In this document: one piece after another, positions 25,101 through 36,576 of the stretch
Layout of the letters: the number at the start of each line of letters is the position of its first letter
How positions within the stretch are numbered: the stretch's first letter is position 1
Source: Acanthochlamys bracteata
Taxonomy: Eukaryota > Streptophyta > Magnoliopsida > Pandanales > Velloziaceae
Direction: 5' to 3'
Length of the DNA stretch: 64,000 nucleotides
Assembly (NCBI GenBank): GCA_019914995.1
Contig: CM034129.1
Span: forward strand, 9,851,725-9,915,724
Translations under genes and position numbers: made by a program
The notes under the pieces: model-generated
What the model was told of the DNA's origin: nothing
The model's input: only the letters and a program-made list of their open reading frames with translations
Databases searched by the model: none

Positions 25101-26918
25101 TTTGATCTTTCAGAATAAATAAAAACATGAAAACATTAATTGCTTACATAGATTTGTTTGAAATTATGTAATTAATTAATATTGTGAAAAATATATTACG
25201 CAATTGATTATTGTTGTGAAAATATTTTATGTTTTACATGATTAGTATTGTACTGCTGTGCCATTTTTCAAGAAGAGAGTCTATGTACATTGATTTATAT
25301 AGTGAATGCATGCAAAGCTCACGGAGCCCAATTTATTTAAATTTTATGAACGACCAATTAATGAATTTTTAGGCGTACTTAAAGGAAATCGCGTAGTGTG
25401 AAACCTAAAGTATTTCACCAAAACATTAAGTAAAAGCATGAAGAATTTTATAAACCTGCATTCGTTTATTTGTCAAGAGATTAAACAAAAGAGTATGTTT
25501 ATCTAAGTCAAAAGTTTCATGCATATTCTAGGTTAACTAGGCTATATATGGGCGAGTTTAACTTACATGAAAGTCAATTTCATAAAATTCGATAAAAATA
25601 GAATTCAAAATAATAATTAAACTACGTAAAGTAAAACTTAGTGCGTTGATCGATCACATGAAAATTAGTTTCGCGGAAGAGGATTTCGTAAAATTAGAGT
25701 TAGATGAGAAGTGAAATTTAAAAAAAAAACAAAATTTGAAATGGTAATGAAACACATGAAGTATAATTTGAAGTAAAATTTTGATAGAAATCGAATTTAG
25801 TATGAAATATAAATAAAATTCAGAATAATAATTAAATACATGAAATACCGAATTCAAAATTTTTTAATCAAAAAAAAATATACAGTTCGATGGAAAATTC
25901 AACATGCTCTTAAAGTAAAATTTTAGTAAAAATAAAATTCAGTGTACAAATAAAAATAAAATTCAAAATAATAATTAATATATATGAAATATCAAACTTA
26001 AAATTTGAAGAAACTAAGTATAATTCGATAGTAATTTAGACATACGTTGTATATGTGTCAAAAGAGTCAAGTTTATAATTTCATAACTCTTATTTTTTTC
26101 TTTTATATACATTTATAGATTAACTATAAGTTTGAGAAAATTTTTAAATATTTTCTATGAAATTTTTTGAAAATTTGGTGGAGTAAACAACTTAAATTGA
26201 GATCAGTGTCAATCATAATTCAGAGTGGTATTGTTACGATCATAAAAAGTTGATATAACTTTAAACACTATCACCAATACTGTTATTTTTCTTCCCCAAT
26301 TGTAATTAAGAACACATTATTTGTTATACGATATTACTTTCGTGTGCAAAGAAAAGGATTAATTTGACATTTTCTAAATTACTTCTTAATGTATGTGATC
26401 AATCACTTTTACCACATTAATGTTTATTAAACATATTAAATCACTTTTACGATCATAATTTTATTTTTTTAAAATATTTAATTTAAAAAATTTTATTCAG
26501 AAATTTTTTTTATTTGAAGTAACTACATAACTATCTCCAATAGCACGCGCGTAAATGTACGTGCCGTTTACGACACCAACAAATATGTTGATCCCTGCTG
26601 TCACCATGCATCTGCCCTATCTAGATCTCTCTTCTTTTCACATCTCTGTTTATTATGATTTCATTTTATATTATTTTAGTCTCTCTTCTTTTAAAAAATA
26701 TATATCGATTGTGAGTGGATTGCTTTTAAAAAATATTTTTTAAACAATTTTTTTATTATTTTAATCTATAAATAATAATAAATAAATAATAAAATTATTA
26801 CATTATTTATTTTATATTTAAAAAATTATATAAAAAAAAGTTTTTGGGAATTCTCAGCCAAGCATCCCTTCCCTGATTTTCACATTCAATAAAATCTTAG
26901 CCGCCCCCTTACTTATAA
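22160..26918. other. AT-rich spacer between DPL1 and WRKY75-like gene
   Basis: No gene is recognised in about 4.8 kb. The first few hundred bases carry the DPL1 promoter and leader. AT-rich MITE-like blocks lie near 22690-22870 and 23600-23830. A compound GGC/TGC triplet repeat lies at 24096-24123. From about 25560 to 26030 there is an internally repetitive AT-rich tract in which the phrase ATAATAATTAA, preceded by AAAATTCA-like sequence, recurs about three times. It may be a decayed satellite-like array or part of a larger repeat. Confidence 0.5.
24096..24123. repeat. Compound (GGC)n(TGC)n triplet microsatellite
   Basis: Four GGC units run directly into five to six TGC units. The tract stands out in an AT-rich spacer and is not inside any reading frame I can support. 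Confidence 0.85.
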
Positions 26919-26936
26919 TATATATATATATATACA
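26919..26936 (+). promoter_or_regulatory. Candidate TATA region of the WRKY gene
   Basis: A TATAATATATATATATATAT-type tract lies about 60-80 bp before the start codon at 26995, a suitable place for a TATA element with a short leader. It is a simple repeat, so the exact TATA position cannot be fixed by eye. Confidence 0.4.
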
Positions 26937-26994
26937 TATTCCATATCGTCGTCGATCTTTCTTCGCCCTCTCTGTGACATCTGGTCATTCATTC

Positions 26995-28530
26995 ATGGAG
27001 ATCAACTACCCCGCTATAACAACACTATTCCATCCATCTTCGTCTTCTTCTTGCTTTAACAATCAAGTACTAATTGCTAGCTCTAGCAGTAATAGTAGTA
27101 CGGCACCACTGGCTGGCAATAACAGGGAGTTGGCGCCATTGGTATCATTACCAGTAGTAGAAACTACTGCAGCTGCTACTGATGATCATGATCGAGGAGA
27201 AACGGCAGTGGATCAGAACTACGGTGGAGGGAAGATGAAGAAGATTAAGGGAGAGGCGAAGAGGGTGAAGAAACCACGGTATGCGTTTCAGACGAGGAGC
27301 CAGGTTGATATTCTAGATGACGGCTATCGGTGGAGGAAGTACGGCCAGAAAGCTGTCAAGAACAACAAGTTCCCTAGGTATGTATTCAGTTGATGAACAA
27401 AATTTCCAAACTAATTAAGGAGAAGAAATATTCTCATCATCAACTTTAATTAGGGTCGTAAGAGTAGTAGTGCAACTTCACCAAACTCTTGTGTGATTTT
27501 CATGCGCTGCTTTGGTTATTAATTTAATTATCAGCAATTCCATTTCAAGCACTGCTGCTAGCTAGTTAGTTAGCTGTTGATTTCCTTTGAAGCTTATTGA
27601 GAAGTTCATGAATTACAATCAGTTATCATTGATCCAGGATATCTACAGTATTCAAAAATAGAATAAAAACAACAAAAACTTATTGCCTTATGACAGATTC
27701 ATGGATATATATATTCCAAAATATTAATAATCTACCAGCAGAAACTTTCATTTTTATGTTTATTATAAAAACTGGTTAGTTAGTTAGAACTTAGGGAATC
27801 TATGAATGGATATTATCAGGGAGAGGATATGTGGATTTGATATATAATTAAGATCACAGGTTAATTTGGTTGGTATCAACCAATGAAAGATTAACAGTAG
27901 CTTTTAATTAGGTCAAAAACTTGACCAAGAACAGTAGTATTACCAAATTTATATAAACTTGATATGATCTTTACGTTATATTAGTACTTCAAGAAGTCCA
28001 TGTGTGTATATATATATATATAAGACGTATAATATTTTTAAAAGCATACGGTGCATATTGATATATTTTTCATTTTTGTGTATTTTAATTAAGAATTTGG
28101 ATAAAAGTCGGTTCATATTCTGATTAATTTGAAATTTTATCAACATATTTTTAACTTATCGTTCTTCATATTCAACGATAGAGATTAAATTTGGATATAT
28201 CATCGGCCATTTTTTGCCAGTATGTACACTATGTATTTATAAAAATATTATGTGCTTCTATTTATATATATATACTTTTTCGATCCTTGACTCAATATGT
28301 ACCTATAAAAATTGTTACGATAATTTCAAGTAATATGATGAATCGAATGCAGGAGCTACTACCGTTGCACGCACCAAGGGTGCAACGTGAAGAAGCAAGT
28401 GCAGAGACTGTCGAAGGACGAAGGCGTCGTGGTTACTACTTACGAAGGAAATCACACTCATCCCATAGAGAAATCTAACGATAATTTTGAGCACATCTTG
28501 AATCAAATGAAAATTTACTCTAGCTTCTAG
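26995..28530 (+). CDS. WRKY75: WRKY75-like transcription factor, group IIc
   Basis: Two exons, 26995-27377 and 28353-28530; 561 nt, 186 residues. The first half is Ser/Asn/Ala-rich and probably disordered. The DNA-binding domain starts with [20 protein letters not shown], then WRKYGQK, KNNKFPR, and a C2H2 zinc finger (C-X4-C ... H-X1-H, from [13 protein letters not shown] to GNHTHP). The tail [20 protein letters not shown] closely matches WRKY75 of other eudicots. The intron (27378-28352) interrupts the Arg codon before SYYRC, the standard position for this group. WRKY75 relatives bind W-boxes and act in phosphate starvation, root hair growth, senescence and defence. The start used is the first ATG; the frame extends slightly upstream without another ATG. 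Confidence 0.94.
27911..27926. promoter_or_regulatory. Inverted pair of W-boxes in the WRKY intron
   Basis: GGTCAA at 27911-27916 and TTGACC at 27921-27926 face each other across four bases, forming a perfect 6-bp inverted repeat. Each arm is a consensus W-box (TTGAC[C/T]), the binding site of WRKY proteins. Its place inside a WRKY gene suggests auto- or cross-regulation, which is inference only. Confidence 0.55.
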
Positions 28531-31500
28531 CTAGAAATTTATATTATATATTATAATTACATTGGAAAGGAAAAGAAACTTGTTATATAAGTTTAATGCA
28601 TCCATGTATTACATACTACCTTGTTTGGAATGAATTTCGATATATTGTTTAATTTGTTGATTGCCTTGGTTAGTAATGGTATTCTTAAATGCTAAAAATA
28701 AATAAATAAATAAATAAAATAAAATCTCTTAGCTAACTTCTAGAGATGTTTGCCATGGCTTTGGCATTGAGTTTAGTAAAAACAGTTTTTTAAGTTTTAA
28801 TTTTATATTTTTTAATACATATTTTATAAATATATAAAAAATTTATTTAAAAATTTAGAAAATATAGAAAAATTTTACTTAGTGAAATTTTTTTATTGCA
28901 TATTGTTGTTATTTTTTGAAAGTAAAAAAAATAAAATTTATTTTTTAAAAAGAATAAAATTATCTTTCACTTCAGAAAAATTTATTTGATAAGTACTTCC
29001 AAACGATTCTTTAAAGCTCTTCGTTAAACTTTTATATTCCAAGAAGTCTTAATTATGCATTATTTTAGAAATCTTGAAAAAATTTTAAAAATATATATTA
29101 ATTATACGTTATAAAATTATTATATGTGTAAATTTATTTTTACAAATTCATAAAAAAACTATGGTTACTATTATTTCTTTTGTCAAGGTGATAATTAAAT
29201 TTACGTCACAGAAGATCTGTCATTTGACTAAAATAAAGTTTTTGTATTAAGGGAGATGTTATTATACACGAAGTTTTTTGATGATAAAATTTGTATACGT
29301 TCAAATAGGACCTATCAGTAATTTTGAAACCATGGATTATTGTAGCACGTTCACACATTTGTTGATGTATCTAATGGCTCAGGCCCATCTTTATTGCTGC
29401 AAGTTAAGTCTGGATCTTAATAGCGGGCCCATAAGCCTGTGATCCATCTTAGCGGCTTAACATTTCTTATTTCAAAAATATTTTTTAATTTTATATTTTT
29501 AGAAAATTTATTTAAAATTTAAAAAATTATTAAAAAAATTTACGTGAAATTTTTTCATTAGTTTTTAAATTAAAAAAACCTTGTTTAAAAAAAAAAAAGA
29601 AATATTTTTTATTTTTAAGAAGCTAAAATACTACCAAACATTCCACTAATCTATCTGATTTATTACTGGCTTTTGATTAATCTTAAAAAAATAAAATTTG
29701 ACGATGATGTCTTTTTCTATGTTCACGTATATAAACATTCTTCTTCCTCGTCAATTTTATAAACAGAAAAAGAAATAAAAAGTTAGTAAAGAATGTTATC
29801 AACAAAAAGAGTATGCTTTAACTTTATTTGCATAGATAGGGAATCGACTTGAGAGTAAGGATTTTACTTTTGTAAAGTTATTCATATTTCGAGAGAAACT
29901 AAAATTTTCATTCTATTTTTATCAGTAGTAATAATTATTTATAAGACAAGTTTTGTTGGCATGTAAGATGTAGAGCTATAATTTAAAACCATTTTTTAAT
30001 TAAGCTAATAATCTTTCACGAGTTTCAAACCTACAGAGCTTCTACTAACATCTAAATAGTCTTAATCTTTATTTCAAAAATTCGTAACTCTATTTTTTTA
30101 ACAAAATTTTAAATATTAAATAATTTATATATTTTAATTATATAAAAATTTTAAAATTTTATTTAAAATTTTAGTTTTAATTTTTATTTATATACTTTTT
30201 AATAAAATTATATTTTTTAATTTTTAATATATTTAAAATTATTAAAATAAAAATACTAAACGTTATTTTTATTTTATTTTTTAAAATAATTTTTATTTTT
30301 TAATTTTACGAAATTAAATTATGAATATTTAAAACTCGCACTTATAAGAAATTGTAGTCCCAGAAACATCCGGTGCGATATCAATTGCACATGCAAAAAA
30401 ACGAAAAAACAAAGCTACTAACAATTGAAAAACAGCACTAACAAAATGTTTGAAAATGTTTAAAATAAAGAAATTGATAAAAGTTATTTTAGGATTTTAG
30501 AAATTAATTTAAATTTTTTTATCACATACAATAATAAAAATTATATATATTAATCTAAAGCTTAGTATATTTTAAAATATTATATAAATTTATTTAAAAT
30601 AAAAAATTAAAATAAATTTTTGATAAATAATTATAAGTACTGTCAAAACATACCGTAAGGTTTTATTCCGGATTGTTTTTTCCAAACGTTTTCAACCTCA
30701 TTTCTAATTTTTAAGCTCAAAATTTTTTTTAAATTACTTTTTTTAGCAACCCAAAGGCCAAACTAAGTGCTATTGAAAGAAAAAAGAAATATTTGCAATT
30801 TCAACTCTTACAAGTGTTTGATGGTGCTATTTTTTACTTTATAAAAAATTTCATATTTTTAAATAAAAATTTAAAATGTTTAAACTAATTTTTTTTTAAA
30901 TTGAAAATATAGATCAATTATAGTTGGTATAATTATTATAAGTATATTTTTTAGATAAAAATCAAATTCATTTTATCTAAAACTTCACAATAAATTATGG
31001 AAAAATTTGTTATTTTAAATACTTTCAAATATAAAGTTTAGTTTATTTTTTAGTCGTATTTAAACCTATACCTTTTGTTTTTTTTTTTTTTCTCCAGTTC
31101 TATAATCGTTGCTTTTTAATTTTTTACTTATTTTATATTTTTTAATATATATTTTATAAATATATAAAAAATTTATTAAAAATTTAAAAAATATAAAAAA
31201 ATTCTACGAAATAAAATTTTTTTATCGTATAATTTTTTTTTTAAAAAATAAAAAAAACTTATTTTTAATATTTTCAAATTTTATTTTATAAATACTTCCA
31301 AACGTACCGTCTGATTGACGTAGCGTACATGCATAAGGTAATTATGTACTTTATAAAATTGCGAAAAAAAATAGGACTCAATATTGTGAAGTAAAATTTA
31401 ATAGGGCTTGAATTTGCAAATACATGTGATCGCCATTATTAGCAAGCAGCAGAGCCATGTGCAAGCCATCTGCTAATATTGCCAAACTAATTAAAAGAAG

Positions 31501-32322
31501 CACCAGAAACTCCCACCAACTAACTTACAAATTCACTGTTTACAACACTTGTCCATTCATTCACTGATAAGAAGAAGATCCCACAAACTCTTTGCATTGC
31601 AGAAAAAATGAACACAAAGTTCTCATAATTGGGATCTAAATCTACATACAAGCTGTGGGAACATATGAGTGTTTTTCTTATAACTATTATTTTTTTAAGC
31701 TATTGTTTTATAAAAATTAATTACTATATAAACAAATTAAAAAACTTCAAATAACATTTCCTAACGTTAAATATCTCACTAGCTAGTTTCTAACTTTGCA
31801 AGCCATCTTTCATTAGCCACTTTTTTTTTCTCGAGGATAATGAAAACCCAAACTTTCATTAGAAGTCTTTACCGCTCATTAATGTTCTATACATTATAAG
31901 CCTTTATGAACGAATGAATCTTATCACATTCTTCCAAGACCTAGTACTACCGGCTTCTGACACTCTTGCCTCCTTCATATTATTATACAAACTTTAATTT
32001 TAGAGAAATACTGTTTTCACCTTGACTCAAAATACATCAAATATTTTTTTCTTTATATATCAATTATCTATATTACAATTTAAGAGAAATTTCTCAATCT
32101 CGAAATTTTGCTACTAATCAATCTCAACAAGGGATAAAAATGGTTGTCAAAATCATCAAGGAAATTTAAGAGATTCATTTCTTCTCACGAATATGGTAGT
32201 CTTATAGACGCGGGTGGAAGACCAGAAGATAATTACAAGCAAAAGGAAAAACAACGAACGAAAAACTGTATATCATCATCATGTAACATTAACTAGCTAA
32301 TTTATCTACATAATTCATAATA
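28531..32322. other. AT-rich spacer with MITE-like blocks
   Basis: About 3.8 kb without a recognisable gene. It holds an (AAAT)n-type microsatellite near 28697-28725. Several very AT-rich palindrome-like blocks (about 28741-29032, 30100-30310, 30460-30650 and 31090-31310) include right ends such as AAGTACTTCCAAACG that recur in the window. The last 200 bp should contain the 3' untranslated region of the minus-strand gene that follows. Confidence 0.5.
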
Positions 32323-33504
32323 TTAGTAAATAACCTTCTTAGAGAAAATAGTTTTCAAGCTAAACAAGCTCCCACCAGTAGACCCATCACCGCTGCCGGA
32401 GCTCCGACCACCACCGCGGCTTCCGTCGAATAATTCTCTGTCATCTCTTCTACAGCTCATTTGAGTCCTATACCCTATGCAAGTGTTAACATTCAAATTC
32501 AAGTTCAATCCTTTCAATCCATTACTAGTATTACTACCGTTGTTATTTTTCTGGCCACCGGCAACGGCAATGATGGGTTTGTTTCTTTTCATTTGCCAAA
32601 CTGGACTACTTCTTCCGACAGGTACACCAGCTCTGACGGGACTAGCAGCGCACCGGCGAGGTAAAACTGCAGTTGCTGCCGCAGCAGGAGTAGTAGTAGA
32701 AGAAGAATGTGTTGACGACTCGCCTCTAGAGTTGCTCCGTGAGCAGGGAGCACTACTTACTCTGCGAGTAGGTACGAACGGTTTAGGCCGTGGAGCTCCG
32801 CCGGTGCCGGCGGAACGGCTTCGTGAGAAAGGCCAGATGTTGATGTTGAGCTCAGCAGCACTACCACTACTACTGCCGTTGTTGTTCTTTCTTTCCTTCC
32901 TTCTTTCTGTTTTCGATTTCGATTTCGATTCTTTCTCCTTGGTGTCTTTCTGATGAACTTTATCTTCGTTACTGCTATTGTTGTTATTCTTCTTGAATAT
33001 GTCTCTCCATCGTTTCGAAGCGGAAACCGGCGCAAGACATGAAGTGATTGACGCTATTGATGGCGACTCTGGGTCTCTCTGCTTCTGTTCTTGCTCATGC
33101 TCTATTACAACAACGTTGAGTTGTTCTTTACATTTTTCATCAAGAACCGCAGCAGCAGCAGCAGCAGTAGTAGTAGGATTATCATTTGAGTTGAGTTGAA
33201 TCTCATGAAGGTTTGTTTCTTCTTGGACATGATTGTCGTTCTTATAGTTAGTGGTGGGGAGAGAGAGAAGATGGAGAGGAAGAAGAACGCCGTCGACAAA
33301 GAGTTCGTCGGCGGTAAGAAAAGAAGAGGAAGAAAACTGATCAGAAGAGTTCACCATTGACGATGACGACCAGAACTCGAACTCCGACACCGTCGATGTT
33401 GATGAAACACTGCTTCTCCTTGGTGTTGCAGCAGCTTGATCTGATGGCGATGATCCCATACTGTCGTCGTTCACTGCAACCATTATTCCTGCTCCGGCCT
33501 CCAT
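32323..33504 (-). CDS. Intronless low-complexity protein, BKI1/MAKR- or DUF1645-like, function unknown
   Basis: A single uninterrupted frame of 393 residues, far longer than chance in this AT-rich DNA and GC-richer than its surroundings. The N-terminal part reads SEFEFWSSSS then LTADELFVDGVLLPLHLL (about 63-80). This spacing of an EFEF motif and an ADELF...G.LLPLHL motif recalls the plasma-membrane kinase regulators of the MAKR/BKI1 group and DUF1645 proteins. Next come SKRWRDIFKK (about 163-172), a highly basic Lys/Arg stretch (about 190-207), WPFSRSRSAG, PKPFVPTRRVSSAPCSRSNS, VGRSSPVWQMKRNKP, and the end SLFSLKTIFSKKVIY. Asn, Ala and Ser homopolymers are frequent. LNLNL near 333-337 fits an EAR-type LxLxL pattern but may be chance. 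The family call is tentative; the gene itself is well supported. Confidence 0.8.
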   Translation of the reverse strand: MEAGAGIMVAVNDDSMGSSPSDQAAATPRRSSVSSTSTVSEFEFWSSSSMVNSSDQFSSSSFLTADELFVDGVLLPLHLLSLPTTNYKNDNHVQEETNLHEIQLNSNDNPTTTAAAAAAVLDEKCKEQLNVVVIEHEQEQKQRDPESPSIASITSCLAPVSASKRWRDIFKKNNNNSSNEDKVHQKDTKEKESKSKSKTERRKERKNNNGSSSGSAAELNINIWPFSRSRSAGTGGAPRPKPFVPTRRVSSAPCSRSNSRGESSTHSSSTTTPAAAATAVLPRRCAASPVRAGVPVGRSSPVWQMKRNKPIIAVAGGQKNNNGSNTSNGLKGLNLNLNVNTCIGYRTQMSCRRDDRELFDGSRGGGRSSGSGDGSTGGSLFSLKTIFSKKVIY

Positions 33505-34088
33505 CGTTCAACAAGTAACAAAAGACCGACTTATTTAATTGAAAGAAGCAAATTAAAGATTAACAAGGTAGGGAGTAGTACTGCATTGGGAGTTGGGAGA
33601 TGGTGGGAAATGGTGAAGGTGGAGGAGAAGATAAAGAACACCGAGATGAGAGAGAGTCTCTGTGTTTGTGTTTGTGTTTGGTGTTGGTGTTGTATAAGAG
33701 GTATCCAAAGAAGAAGAAAAATGTTGTAAAATGTAGTAATGGTAATGTGGTGATGATCTTCAAGTTCATGGGACTCACATGGAGAAGAGGCCCACACACA
33801 CAGCAATAAAAGAGCAACAAATTAAATGCGCGCACACACACCACAGAGAACAGCTTCAATTAAATTAAAACTGATAAAACAAATGCGAATACCTAAACTT
33901 TTAATTTATCATATTTAACCACAATGATAAGTTTTACAATGGTTTTTTGTTCCATCATAATATTTATTCTACACGGTCATTGAATTTTATTTTTTTCTAT
34001 CTTTTACAGAAACGATCGATGAAATTTTGCTTCACCATCACTAACTTGAACAGTCCTTCGTATCTCATCAACATGTTGTAGTAGTAGT
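33505..34088. other. 5' leader and promoter region of the 393-residue protein gene
   Basis: This region lies upstream of the minus-strand start codon at 33504. It contains CT/GT-rich simple sequence on the transcribed strand (for example near 33650-33690 and 33795-33842), typical of plant leaders and core promoters. Several short frames here are low complexity and not supported as genes. Confidence 0.4.
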
Positions 34089-34739
34089 ATAGTTGTAAAA
34101 TTTGAACCAGCCTGTTCGGATCGATCCGGAGCATAAATCGGTCCGAATTTATAATAAAATCGTTTATACAATCGACCTCACTTTGATCCGCTTCGACCCG
34201 TTTTGATCCGTTTCGATCTAATCGACCCGCTCGTTCGGGTTGAATCGGGTTAAATTAAATTTTAAAAAATTTAAATTTATGATATATTGATGCAAAAATA
34301 ATTATTAGTAGTATTATATTGAAATATAATATGTAGTTTATATTTTATATTTGGATATGATAATGTAAAAAAATAAGTTTGTTATATTTTATTTGTAAAT
34401 ATTTATTATTAGTGATTTTTAAGTTTTTATATTTCTAATTTTGTTAAATTGTAAGAAAAATAACAAAATATTTTAAAACAAAAAATTTCTTTTGAAATTT
34501 ATTATTTAAAATATTTTTTTATTTTTTTATATATTTTTTGTTAGTCTATTTTTTCTTTTATGTCTTTTAACAAAGAAAAAATTTATTATTATTTTTTTAA
34601 ATAATAAGCGTTCGTACTATCGTTAACGCTTTAGTATTTTTGACATAACGGTTCAACCCATTGACTCGACAAGTCAATTCATGATCCGTTGATCTGGACA
34701 GTTTTCTGGTTCAATGTCCGGTCCGATTTTTACAACTAT
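34089..34739. repeat. hAT-like non-autonomous DNA transposon (MITE)
   Basis: The left end ATAGTTGTAAAATTTGAACC and the right end GGTCCGATTTTTACAACTAT are inverted repeats of about 16-20 bp. The inside begins with GATCCG/TTCGGG-type repeats (GTTCGGATCGATCCGG, TTTTGATCCG twice). The element is about 650 bp and has no coding sequence. I see no clear 8-bp target duplication, so the superfamily call rests on end sequence and is tentative. A truncated relative lies at 37855-38060. Confidence 0.6.
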
Positions 34740-35280
34740 GAGCCAGTGAACGTACATAAGAGACGTTTGATTACTTATTTTAAAAATAATTTTTTTAATT
34801 TTAATATATTTTTATAAATTTTAATAATATTATTTTTTAATAAAAATAAATTTTATTTTTAAAATTAATAAAATTTTTTATTTTAGAAAAATTTAATTTT
34901 AAAAGTTCTCACAGTAGACTGGCTCATTTATTTTTAGTTTCGTAATTTCAGTCAAAATCTAAATATCCTTGAACTTTAGAAGATATTTATAGGATACTAC
35001 TTTTTATTTAATATTTTTAATTAATTTTTAAATATTTTATACTTTATTAAATAAAAAATGAATAAACTATATATTCTTAAATTTAAAAAATATAATTTAT
35101 TTATTTTTAAATAAAAATTCAATAATCATTTAATCTAACGTATTTCTAGTAATAATGCTTCAATTAACATATATAAGATATGTACATGAGAAGCACTTAT
35201 GAAATTTAACTAAGAACTAACAGTAGTTCCATTTAATTATGTACAAAATACCAATCATACACTGATGATATATCACCTTA
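34740..35280. other. AT-rich spacer
   Basis: Sequence between two transposon relics. It holds an AT-rich inverted-repeat block at about 34762-34915 (left end AGACGTTTGATTACTT) of the same texture as the Tourist-like copies. No gene is seen. Confidence 0.4.
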
Positions 35281-35506
35281 GGGCCTGTTTACTAACGCCT
35301 CAAAATTCACTTTTCTTAAACTTATTTTTAATATAAAAAATATATATAAACTAAATAAATTTTTTATCAATATTTTTTTAAAGTTCATTTAAAACTTATT
35401 ATAAATATAAAATCAATATAATTTTTTATTAAATATTTTAATTTTTAGTTTTATTTTTAAATTTACTTTCTAAAAATTTTACTTTATTTATTTTATTTAC
35501 ACGCCC
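35281..35506. repeat. Tourist-like (PIF/Harbinger) MITE with TTA target duplication
   Basis: A 226-bp AT-rich element starts GGGCCTGTTTACTAA and ends TTATTTACACGCCC, imperfect terminal inverted repeats. It is flanked by TTA on both sides (35278-35280 and 35507-35509), the classic 3-bp target duplication of PIF/Harbinger elements. It has no coding capacity. Confidence 0.75.
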
Positions 35507-35509
35507 TTA

Positions 35510-36352
35510 AAGTCAACATATATTCTTCCGAATCTACTAACACTTTTTAGCCATTTTTAAATCATAAATAACAAATTGATGCTCAATATCATCATAATAT
35601 TCATAACAGTAGCACTGAATACTATTTTATTATTTAGAACAAGAAGATAAGAACGGTCCATCTTTACACGAGGAGATCGTTTTGGCTTTATCTTATTGAA
35701 ATTTATCTTTTAAAAAATTTACATACTTTTTAATAATTTTTTATAATATTTTAAAAAATATAAATACATTTTATTTTAAAAATATTATATCATAAGTAAT
35801 TTTAAATATTTTCTAAGTAAACAAAGTGTCCAGTACAACAAGATCGTATTGGGCATGGGTGATCATGGGGCCATAGCAAGGCTGTCTTTCCGAACTTATA
35901 TTGTTTTTAATTTATTCCATACTCAAATACAACTAATATTACAAATTAATTTTAAGTTTATTCTTAAATATAACTAAATATAAAAAATTGAACTTATATT
36001 TAAAAAACTCGCTTATTGAAATCAAATAAGCAGATAACCAGGAAACAGTAATCAAATTTGGAACCTATCCTTTCTCTTGTTATTCCTCATTACTTTTGTT
36101 TTCCCTTACAGCTATTATAAGTGTTTTTTTCTTCTTGGCTTTTGTCAGAATCTGTTGATGAACTTTTTTGATAAAAAGTTTTAAGTACTTTTGTTTTCTC
36201 ATACATATATCTTGGTCTCACTTGTGTTAATAATAATACTCTTCCCAGTGATGCAGCCGAGCAAACATATATATACATGAGACTGCCTAGGATGTAAATC
36301 CCACATAACTCCCATTGCTTGATTTTATGTTGAACTGTGTATTATCTTATTA
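35510..36352. other. AT-rich spacer
   Basis: No gene is recognised. There is another AT-rich palindrome-like block at about 35690-35830. A 62-codon minus-strand frame at 36090-36278 lacks any recognisable feature. Confidence 0.4.
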
Positions 36353-36573
36353 GGGAGCGTTTTGGAAAAACGTTTTTTAAAAGCTTTATTTTATATATAA
36401 GTATCTAAATAATTTATTTAAAATTTTAAATGAGATTTTTACATAGTAAAATTTTTTATTATTTATTTGTACTATTTTGTTGAGATAAAAAAATAAAATT
36501 TATTTTTTTAAAAGTTAATAAATATTTTTTATTTTTAAAAAACTATGTTTCAAAATCACTTCAAAATGCCTCC
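36353..36573. repeat. Tourist-like MITE, copy 1 of a cluster of three
   Basis: Begins GGGAGCGTTTTGGAA and ends TTCAAAATGCCTCC, an inverted-repeat pair. It is flanked by TTA at 36350-36352 and 36574-36576. The internal sequence is AT-rich and palindrome-like, 221 bp in total. No coding capacity. Confidence 0.7.
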
Positions 36574-36576
36574 TTA

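Noticed and set aside
32461-33299. Several frames on both strands of 64-158 codons
   Set aside because: They overlap the 393-residue minus-strand gene, have low-complexity composition and no independent support.
33531-33859. Two minus-strand frames of 91 and 99 codons upstream of the 393-residue protein gene
   Set aside because: They consist of CT/GT-rich simple sequence in the leader region; no conserved features. Upstream-ORF function cannot be excluded but is not supported.
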